DNA of 34,564 nucleotides. Origin: a bacterium. GTDB taxonomy: Bacteria; Pseudomonadota; Alphaproteobacteria; Rhizobiales; Xanthobacteraceae. Below the pieces are notes generated by a model. The model saw nothing but the letters and a program-made list of their open reading frames with translations, had not been told where the DNA came from and searched no databases. Of the stretch, positions 24,232 to 28,640 are shown piece by piece; position 1 is the stretch's first letter, and the number at the start of each line of letters is the position of its first letter. The translations under genes were made by a program, and so were the position numbers. The stretch spans positions 1 to 34,564 of the forward strand of contig JAQSDT010000326.1 of NCBI GenBank assembly GCA_029946075.1, written 5' to 3'.

Positions 24232-24519
24232 TCAGTGTATTGCGCTGGTCAAGACATCGCCGTCGGGCGCAATCGGCTCGACGACCACCGCGGCCGGTCC
24301 CCAATCCTCCGGAGCACGATATCGTGCCGGCAAGAACATTACGCCGTTAACGATCGTTGGCTCAAACACGGTGATCTCGTTGGTTACAGCGTTATCGCCG
24401 TAATTCACACGGATGTAATCCACGAGCCACTGCCAGCGCTCGGCCGACAGCAGCACAAACTCGCCGTGCTGCGGCCGATCTTCGCGAACGTGGCACGAGT
24501 AGGGTACGAAATCGGCCAT
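24232..24519 (-). CDS. Hypothetical protein, 95 aa
   Basis: A 95-residue soluble protein starting MADFVPYSCHVREDRPQHGE, with a WQWLVDYIRVNYGDNAV helix in the first half and a beta-type acidic C-terminus (MFLPARYRAPEDWGPAAVVV). No family, signal peptide or membrane span is recognised. It starts three bases after the stop of the 177-aa gene (no overlap) and ends about 50 bases before a minus-strand terminator, so the two genes form a small unit. It lies between packaging and fibre genes; that position does not reveal a role. Confidence 0.58.
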   Translation of the reverse strand: MADFVPYSCHVREDRPQHGEFVLLSAERWQWLVDYIRVNYGDNAVTNEITVFEPTIVNGVMFLPARYRAPEDWGPAAVVVEPIAPDGDVLTSAIH

Positions 24520-24522
24520 CGA

Positions 24523-25056
24523 TCAAGCCGGAAGCCGGTCGCCAGGCAGCGTCACGCGCCCCGGCTTGAAGACGGCCCGGTTGACGGCCATGAAGCCCTG
24601 CTCGATCGCGGTGCGCCCGATCGCGAGCCAGCGCTGATCGACAGCGATCACGCTCGGCTTGTCGTTCGACGCTGCCGGACCCTTCATCGTCGCGAGATCG
24701 TCGAGCACGCGCAGGGTGTTCTCTTCGAGCCGCTTGTTCTGGCTGACGAGATCGACCGTCGCGTCGCTCTGCGGCCGATACCCGGGAACGGGCAGTCCAA
24801 CGTTCTGCGCCGCAGATTCGGCCACGTACCCTTCGAGAAAAGCCTTGCGCGGGCTGATCGAAACGTAGCCGTCGTCGTACTTGATGAAGAAATCCCCGGG
24901 CACCGGCGTATAGCGCGCGATGATCGCGGCAGCGAGGACAAACGACTCGTAGTCTTCGCGGAAAGTGAGCAAAACGCCGCCATCGCCGCGGTGCGTGATG
25001 CTGGCGATCTCGAGCGCCGATACGGTTTTGTGGCTTTTATAGCGCGGCATTTCCAT
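24523..25056 (-). CDS. Conserved phage protein of unknown function, 177 aa
   Basis: Opens MEMPRYKSHKTVSALEIASI and contains VPGDFFIKYDDGYVSISPRKAFLEGY near residues 55-80, a pattern familiar from conserved phage proteins that have no assigned function. The C-terminal half is helical with an LDDLATMK coil and a basic end. The ATG at 25056 is selected because AAAAGGA lies seven bases upstream; a reading extended to 25116 would add 20 residues with no ribosome binding site. A TTGACG promoter-like element sits about 60 bases upstream, so it may be transcribed apart from the terminase small subunit. Confidence 0.66.
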   Translation of the reverse strand: MEMPRYKSHKTVSALEIASITHRGDGGVLLTFREDYESFVLAAAIIARYTPVPGDFFIKYDDGYVSISPRKAFLEGYVAESAAQNVGLPVPGYRPQSDATVDLVSQNKRLEENTLRVLDDLATMKGPAASNDKPSVIAVDQRWLAIGRTAIEQGFMAVNRAVFKPGRVTLPGDRLPA

Positions 25057-25093
25057 GCGGAAGTCCTTTTGCGGTTGGGGTGCGTGTAACTCG

Positions 25094-25123
25094 CATATCT
25101 CACGAGTGACATACATCCGTCAA
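25094..25123 (-). promoter_or_regulatory. Promoter candidate with TGACATAC in the spacer
   Basis: The minus strand reads TTGACG (25123-25118), 18 bases, then GATATG (25099-25094), a weak -10. The spacer contains GTATGTCA, the reverse complement of TGACATAC found beside the early plus promoter, which suggests a shared regulator site. It would drive the 177-aa and 95-aa genes. Confidence 0.35.
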
Positions 25124-25125
25124 GG

Positions 25126-25317
25126 CTAATTGATTTTGTACCGATCAGTACGGAAACGCCCTTTTAGCCGTTTCGGGTTTTCGGCTTTTCGTCGATCGAC
25201 CTTCGGATTTTTGGCTTTTCGTCGATCGACCTGTTCGGATTTTCGGAATTTGGATTTTGAGGCGCAAATTTGTTTGGGCGTCCGACGCCGTCTGCGCTTT
25301 GGCGCCGAAACCGTCAC
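25126..25317 (-). CDS. Doubtful very basic 63-aa ORF
   Basis: A GTG-started frame encodes an Arg/Lys-rich peptide (KRRRRRTPKQ, then VDRRKAKNPK repeated as VDRRKAENPK). It has no Shine-Dalgarno, and its AAA- and CGA-heavy codon use is unlike the neighbouring GC3-rich genes. The repeat in the peptide simply reflects a 30-bp DNA tandem repeat. It could be a small DNA-binding protein, but the DNA may instead be a non-coding site that happens to be open in this frame. Confidence 0.25.
   Translation of the reverse strand: MTVSAPKRRRRRTPKQICASKSKFRKSEQVDRRKAKNPKVDRRKAENPKRLKGRFRTDRYKIN
25171..25232. repeat. 30-bp tandem repeat with GTCGATCGAC palindromes
   Basis: Units 25171-25200 and 25201-25230 match at 27 of 30 positions, with an identical 20-bp core (25183-25202 and 25213-25232) that includes the palindrome GTCGATCGAC. 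A degenerate third unit follows to about 25260. The block lies in the 307-base gap downstream of the terminase small-subunit gene and is T-rich on the plus strand. Phased repeats near terS are often terminase recognition sites; that role is an inference here. Confidence 0.6.
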
Positions 25318-25379
25318 CCGGGGGCCAGGCCGGGCTTTTGGCCGGCGCCGAGCACGCCCGCCGAGCTGGCGCCGAGGCC

Positions 25380-25404
25380 GTGCGAATATATCTTATATCC
25401 GCAC
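25380..25404 (-). terminator. AT-rich hairpin downstream of terS
   Basis: GTGCG...CGCAC arms pair over 10 of 11 positions with a 3-base loop, beginning 20 bases after the terS stop on the minus strand. There is no U-run, so termination would be weak; it may instead be a processing or protein-binding element. Upstream of the 30-bp repeats it is flanked by a 9-bp direct repeat, GGCGCCGAG. Confidence 0.4.
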
Positions 25405-25423
25405 AAGCCTTGTAGAATAGGCA

Positions 25424-25909
25424 TTACTCGAATACGCTGGGCGCAGCTTGCGCGCTTTGGGGCTGTTCCGCCGGCTCATGCTCGATCGTCTTCAGCTTCG
25501 CCATACGATCGGCAAGCGCGCGTTCAGCTTCACCGAGCAACGCGCGAATCTTGTCAGCCGGCATTTCGGCCAGGTCCTGCTCTGTCAACGATTGCGCGCC
25601 AGCCACGCCAGACAGCTGCACAAGGCTTTTAGCCGCGGCGCCGCGCGTGCTGCCCTTCTGTTTCGTGTCTTCTGCCAGCTCGATCAACACCCGGACTCCT
25701 ACTTCGGCGCCGCGCGTAACGAGCAAATGCCGGGCTTTGCGGCGCACGTCTTCGGCCACGTCTGGCTGGCGCGCCAGGCGCCCGCCGAGCACGCTAGGCG
25801 ATGAATACCCTGCTTTTTCAGCCGAATACGTCGCATCGCCCGTGACGGCCATGTGGCTGGAAAACGCGCGCTGCATCGCCGTCAAGTGGCCCTTCTTTTT
25901 TCCCGGCAT
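25424..25909 (-). CDS. terS: Terminase small subunit
   Basis: A 161-residue protein starting MPGKKKGHLTAMQRAF. An N-terminal helix-turn-helix region (ATYSAEKAGYSSPSVLGGRL) matches the DNA-recognition part of terminase small subunits. A helical oligomerisation core follows (VRVLIELAEDTKQKGS, AAAKSLVQLSGV), and the C-terminus is Glu/Ala/Gln-rich, which commonly contacts the large subunit. It recognises the packaging site and regulates the large subunit. It is the first gene of the minus late block, downstream of a palindrome and a promoter-like sequence. The large subunit is far downstream (17876), an uncommon arrangement. Family call by motif and layout. Confidence 0.78.
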   Translation of the reverse strand: MPGKKKGHLTAMQRAFSSHMAVTGDATYSAEKAGYSSPSVLGGRLARQPDVAEDVRRKARHLLVTRGAEVGVRVLIELAEDTKQKGSTRGAAAKSLVQLSGVAGAQSLTEQDLAEMPADKIRALLGEAERALADRMAKLKTIEHEPAEQPQSAQAAPSVFE

Positions 25910-25944
25910 AGAACCTGCGAATTATTACCCGGATACAATCTAGT

Positions 25945-26003
25945 ACGCAGACCTGCGTCATACCGAATTTGTTGACCATAGCGGCCAGGCGAAAATAATT
26001 CAA
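25945..26003 (-). promoter_or_regulatory. Late promoter candidate and operator-like palindrome before terS
   Basis: The minus strand reads TTGAAT (26003-25998), a 17-base spacer, then TATGGT (25980-25975); both boxes match sigma70 at four of six positions. Downstream, in the leader, is a perfect dyad ACGCAG-AC-CTGCGT (25945-25958), 36 bases before the terS start and well placed for a regulator to block or aid initiation. Neither element is proven. Confidence 0.38.
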
Positions 26004-26022
26004 GTTTCGTATCTTTTGTATC

Positions 26023-26053
26023 TTGACGATAGCATACAAATGACATACGTTTC
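26023..26053 (+). promoter_or_regulatory. Early promoter candidate with shared 15-bp motif
   Basis: TTGACG (26023-26028), 17 bases, then TACGTT (26046-26051) form a sigma70-like promoter for the plus operon. AATGACATACGTTTC (26039-26053) overlaps the -10 and is repeated exactly at 28320-28334, while CATACAAA (26034-26041) recurs at 28437. The overlap of the motif with the -10 fits a repressor or phage-factor site. Confidence 0.5.
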
Positions 26054-26078
26054 TGACATCAGCAACGGAGCACTGCAC

Positions 26079-26258
26079 ATGCAAACCGCCGATCTCATAG
26101 CTCGCATTCAAGCCCTGCCGAAAACTCACAAGGTCGTCACCCGTTGGCCCGACGGCACTGAGACGCGCCACGAAAGCCATAGCGCTGCAGGCGCGAATAA
26201 TTACGCCGATCACATGCGCTTTCGCGGCGCCGTATCCGCCACCGTTACGGAGATTTAG
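26079..26258 (+). CDS. First gene of plus operon, hypothetical 59 aa
   Basis: Begins MQTADLIARIQALPKTHKVV, with a short helix then WPDGTETRHESHSAAGANN and a beta-type end. A strong ribosome binding site (GGAG, eight bases before ATG) fixes the start at 26079; an upstream in-frame ATG at 26016 lies inside the promoter and is rejected. Small, soluble, no family recognised. As the first gene behind an early-type promoter it may be an early host-directed factor. Confidence 0.6.
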   Translation: MQTADLIARIQALPKTHKVVTRWPDGTETRHESHSAAGANNYADHMRFRGAVSATVTEI

Positions 26259-26261
26259 GCC

Positions 26262-26459
26262 ATGCAAACCAACGGTGACATCATGCGAGCACAAGCCGAA
26301 CGCGCAGGCATTCCGCCCGTTTCGATATGGAAGGCGAAGGAAGGCCTGACCCTCGCCAAGAAGAACAAAGCCGATAAGGCTTTGGCGCGGCTGATGCTGA
26401 ACCACGGGCGCCTGACCGATGAAGCCCGCGCGTGGATTGCGAAGGAGTACCCGCAATGA
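26262..26459 (+). CDS. Hypothetical protein, 65 aa
   Basis: MQTNGDIMRAQAERAGIPPV followed by a Lys/Ala-rich helical body (KKNKADKALARLMLNHGRLT) and DEARAWIAKEYPQ at the end. It is probably an all-helical small soluble protein. It starts three bases after the previous stop and overlaps the next gene by ATGA. The first residues MQT resemble those of the preceding gene, but the rest differs. Function unknown. Confidence 0.6.
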   Translation: MQTNGDIMRAQAERAGIPPVSIWKAKEGLTLAKKNKADKALARLMLNHGRLTDEARAWIAKEYPQ

Positions 26460-26617
26460 CGCCACGCCGCGCCAACTACCCGGATCTCGCGCGCATTGAG
26501 CGCGACCGGGTTTCGACCAAACTCGCCCTAGCCGCGATTTGGGCCGTGCTGAACTGCAACGGCATCGCCGGCTGGAACGATTGGTATCAACACGCCACAG
26601 ACGGGGAATGGAACTAA
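26456..26617 (+). CDS. Hypothetical protein, 53 aa
   Basis: Starts MTPRRANYPDLARIERDRVS and contains a moderately hydrophobic helix (KLALAAIWAVLNCNGIAGW), then an acidic Trp-rich end. GGAG eight bases upstream and an ATGA overlap with the preceding stop decide this start rather than the longer 26432 reading. Its hydrophobic helix could be peripheral to membranes but is too short to be sure. No family recognised. Confidence 0.58.
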   Translation: MTPRRANYPDLARIERDRVSTKLALAAIWAVLNCNGIAGWNDWYQHATDGEWN

Positions 26618-27225
26618 TGCGCAAGAAACTTGGAAAGCCGAATCCCATGCGCGGTGGCGCCGACTTCGCCATAGGCCGCGACAAAGTGTTTTGGTGCGAA
26701 ACACCAGACGCCTATTTGCGGCGAGTTGGCTTTGCGGATCAGTTCGCTGGCATACGCCATAACGGCTGGTATCTCGAAGACGACTATTCCGATGAACTGG
26801 CGCGCGGCGTTGTGTTCCAGTTGCCAGCTCGCAACGGCCAGACGCGATTCCTTTCCGCAGTCGCGGACCCTTTCAACAATGGCCCTGCAATCCTGTCACT
26901 CGAGATTTTCGACGACAAAGACGACGCGGCGCGCAACGCCGATGAACTCGCCAGGATCTATGCCGAGTCGGAGCGCGACTACCGCCGCGCGTGGAACGCT
27001 GGCGCCGAATTTGTGAGGCTGGGCGAGTTGATCGCCGATATCAGGCGCGCGACGCTGATCCTGTTCAAGGCGCGCCACACTAACCCGCCGCTAGGCGCCG
27101 ACAACGCGATCCTGTTTCAAGTGAATCGCGCACTGCGAGACATCTGCAGCGCCAGGAAAGAACGCGCCCAACTCCAAAACGACTACGGCCGCACCGCCGA
27201 ATTTCAAGAGGCTTTGCACGCCTGA
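26617..27225 (+). CDS. Conserved phage protein, 202 aa, unknown function
   Basis: Contains WCETPDAYLRRVGFADQFA, HNGWYLEDDYSDELARGVV and FQLPARNGQTRFL, a pattern that recurs in conserved hypothetical proteins of high-GC proteobacterial phages. The C-terminal half is a long charged helical region (DDKDDAARNADELARIYAES, ALRDICSARKERAQLQ). No enzyme motif is seen. The ATG at 26617 is preferred because it gives a TAATG junction with the upstream gene; 26608 is an alternative that adds three residues. The largest gene of the plus operon. Confidence 0.65.
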   Translation: MRKKLGKPNPMRGGADFAIGRDKVFWCETPDAYLRRVGFADQFAGIRHNGWYLEDDYSDELARGVVFQLPARNGQTRFLSAVADPFNNGPAILSLEIFDDKDDAARNADELARIYAESERDYRRAWNAGAEFVRLGELIADIRRATLILFKARHTNPPLGADNAILFQVNRALRDICSARKERAQLQNDYGRTAEFQEALHA

Positions 27226-27273
27226 ACTGTATCAAATCACCACATACACCACCGCACAAAAGGACACCTGACA

Positions 27274-27642
27274 GTGCCCAACATTCTCCCCGAGATCTAT
27301 GAACAGCACAGCAAAGCGTTCGAACACGTTTCCGCCTATGTCGTCACGAAAGGCGACGACATAATCGCCACCGTCGCCTTCAAGTTCGCAAAAAGCGGGA
27401 TGCGCACGACCTGCTACCTGCACATTCTGGGCGCACAAATGGTGCGCGCCTACGCAAGCGGCGGCGGTTATGACAAATGCAGCGCCTCGGTCTATTCCGC
27501 GATCGACCGCGTCAAGCCTGATGAAAACGACATTCGAACACTACAGCGCGCGGGCGCCTTCCGCGACGCGGTGACAGACGACGGCCAGCATTGGGACAAC
27601 GCTTTGCGCCAGGCCGGCTTTACCGTTCATCAGGCCGTATAG
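27274..27642 (+). CDS. Conserved phage protein, 122 aa, unknown function
   Basis: Starts at a GTG (27274) with AAAGGA upstream. The sequence has an alpha/beta layout: FEHVSAYVVTKGDDIIATVA, then YLHILGAQMVRAYASGGGYD, a helix, and the end NALRQAGFTVHQAV, which is characteristic of a conserved phage family without assigned function. It is separated from the previous gene by 48 bases, the largest gap in the operon. It resembles a small catalytic or binding domain, but no active-site set can be defined. Confidence 0.64.
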   Translation: MPNILPEIYEQHSKAFEHVSAYVVTKGDDIIATVAFKFAKSGMRTTCYLHILGAQMVRAYASGGGYDKCSASVYSAIDRVKPDENDIRTLQRAGAFRDAVTDDGQHWDNALRQAGFTVHQAV

Positions 27643-27651
27643 GAGCGCACC

Positions 27652-28116
27652 ATGCCAGAATTTGTTCTTGACCGCGGCACGGCAGAATCCGCGCGCCACT
27701 TCGAATCCCTTGACACGTTCACGCAGGCATATATCGAAGCGCTGTTCTTCACTGAAGCCGAACACGGCACCGTTACCGAACGCGAATCGACATCGCCGCG
27801 CGTTAGAGTCTGGAACCCCGAAACCGATTCGAGCCTACCGGGCGATATCGACTTTTCGGATCTGGCGCCCGAAACGCTGGCGCACATTATCGCGGATTGC
27901 GCGGCGTTCCAGGCGGATGCAACAGCCGCCGCGTACATCGACGATCTCGACGCACAAGCGGGTCACGACTTCTGGCTAACGCGTAACGGCCACGGTGCAG
28001 GCTTTTGGGATGGCAACTGGCCTGAACCGGGCGCGTCCTATCTTGACGCGCGCTCTAAGGCCTCTGGCGGTATTGACGTCTATCTAGGCGACGACGGCAA
28101 AGTATATCTGTCATGA
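27652..28116 (+). CDS. Conserved phage protein, 154 aa, unknown function
   Basis: An acidic protein with two halves: an N-terminal part with FTQAYIEALFFTEAEHG and an acidic linker, and a C-terminal domain with AGHDFWLTRNGHGAGFWDG, then GDDGKVYLS at the end. The DFWLTRNGHGAGFWD motif is widespread in phage early proteins of unknown function. AGGAG six bases before ATG makes the start secure. The stop overlaps the next small membrane-protein gene as ATGA. Confidence 0.68.
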   Translation: MPEFVLDRGTAESARHFESLDTFTQAYIEALFFTEAEHGTVTERESTSPRVRVWNPETDSSLPGDIDFSDLAPETLAHIIADCAAFQADATAAAYIDDLDAQAGHDFWLTRNGHGAGFWDGNWPEPGASYLDARSKASGGIDVYLGDDGKVYLS

Positions 28117-28253
28117 TCGTCTGGCTTTTTACCGTCGGACTTCTTTTAATTCTCTTAACGGCGCCCTGCACCATCTTCGGCTGGCTGTGCGGCCGTATCG
28201 CTTCAGCGTGGGTCGACCGCGATCGAAAACCACCCCTGCCACCGCCCATATAG
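28113..28253 (+). CDS. 46-aa membrane protein at end of plus operon
   Basis: A short frame starts MIVWLFTVGLLLILLTAPC, has one or two hydrophobic spans at residues 2-26, then a basic stretch (GRIASAWVDRDRKPP) and a Pro-rich end PLPPPI. The ATGA overlap with the preceding gene and correct hydrophobic/basic order argue for a real gene. It is the last gene before the origin region. Possible roles include an early membrane-targeting or holin-like peptide; no family is recognised. Confidence 0.58.
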   Translation: MIVWLFTVGLLLILLTAPCTIFGWLCGRIASAWVDRDRKPPLPPPI

Positions 28254-28281
28254 CATACCTCAACTTCGGCCTCTCCCCTTG

Positions 28282-28320
28282 ACCCGCGTGTGCCGCCAGG
28301 CTGCGCGGGTTGATTGTTGA
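28282..28320 (+). terminator. Terminator candidate for plus operon
   Basis: Arms ACCCGCG (28282-28288) and CGCGGGT (28304-28310) form a 7-bp GC-rich stem with a 15-base loop that can pair further (GCC/GGC), followed by TGATTGTTGA. The T-content is only moderate. It lies about 30 bases after the last plus-operon gene, the expected place for a terminator. Confidence 0.45.
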
Positions 28321-28334
28321 ATGACATACGTTTC
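28320..28334 (+). repeat. Second copy of AATGACATACGTTTC
   Basis: An exact 15-bp duplicate of the motif overlapping the early promoter -10 at 26039-26053. It lies just upstream of the hairpins and iterons with no coding gene to its right on the plus strand, so it is more likely a protein-binding site than a promoter box. CATACGTTT alone also occurs at 366-374 upstream of the DUF551-like gene. Confidence 0.55.
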
Positions 28335-28353
28335 GACCCCGAAGACCCCGGGC

Positions 28354-28397
28354 GTGGGGTTAGCGCGCTGTAGGCGCTACCCACCCCGTAGGGGTGG
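28354..28397 (+). other. Two overlapping hairpins flanking the iterons
   Basis: TAGCGC (28361-28366) pairs with GCGCTA (28374-28379), extended by GTGGG/CCCAC after a 2-base bulge. Overlapping it, CCACCCC-GTA-GGGGTGG (28381-28397) forms a second hairpin that cannot coexist fully with the first. They sit directly left of the first iteron and could be single-strand initiation, pausing or cruciform structures of the origin. Confidence 0.45.
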
Positions 28398-28398
28398 T

Positions 28399-28627
28399 AC
28401 TTTGATGCAGCACTTTGATGCACTTCGATGCATGTCATACAAACGGACCTGTTTTCTAGCGTTTTCAGCACGTTACAAACGACATCGATGCAAAATGATT
28501 TTACTTTGATGCGCTTCGATGCAGAAAGTGCATCAAAGTACTTCGATGCAATGTTTTCAATGACTTAGCATGGACTTCGATGCACTCGAAAGTTACTTTG
28601 ATGCAGATTTGTATGCACTTTGATGCA
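28399..28627. other. Iteron-bearing putative replication origin
   Basis: Eleven copies of an 11-bp element with consensus ACTTYGATGCA lie in 229 bases: plus-strand copies start at 28399, 28412, 28422, 28482 (ACATCGATGCA), 28503 (last base G), 28513 (first base G), 28540, 28574, 28595 and 28617, and one inverted copy lies at 28529-28539. Several start-to-start spacings are near 10, 21 or 22 bases, consistent with sites on one face of the helix. The inverted copy and its neighbour form an almost perfect 22-bp palindrome (28529-28550). The array lies in a gap between convergent operons, ends 14 bases from the primase-helicase stop, and includes AT-rich spacers. Such clusters mark origins in iteron replicons; function here is inferred. 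Confidence 0.8.
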
Positions 28628-28640
28628 GCGAAAACCGCCA

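Noticed and set aside
26016..26078. Upstream ATG (26016) for the first plus-operon gene.
   Set aside because: It precedes the predicted -35/-10 boxes and lacks a ribosome binding site; 26079 has GGAG at good spacing.
28321..28509. Plus-strand 62-aa ORF across hairpins and iterons.
   Set aside because: It lies over repeat DNA, has no Shine-Dalgarno, and its sequence merely reflects the iterons.
28399..28627. CRISPR array.
   Set aside because: Units are only 11 bp with irregular, short spacings and one inverted copy, and no Cas gene is present; this is an iteron pattern.
25910..28640. GANTC sites that a GcrA-like protein might read near the early promoter and origin.
   Set aside because: Reading 25910-26078 and 28254-28640 by eye, no GANTC was found, so the classical Caulobacter-type site is not supported there.
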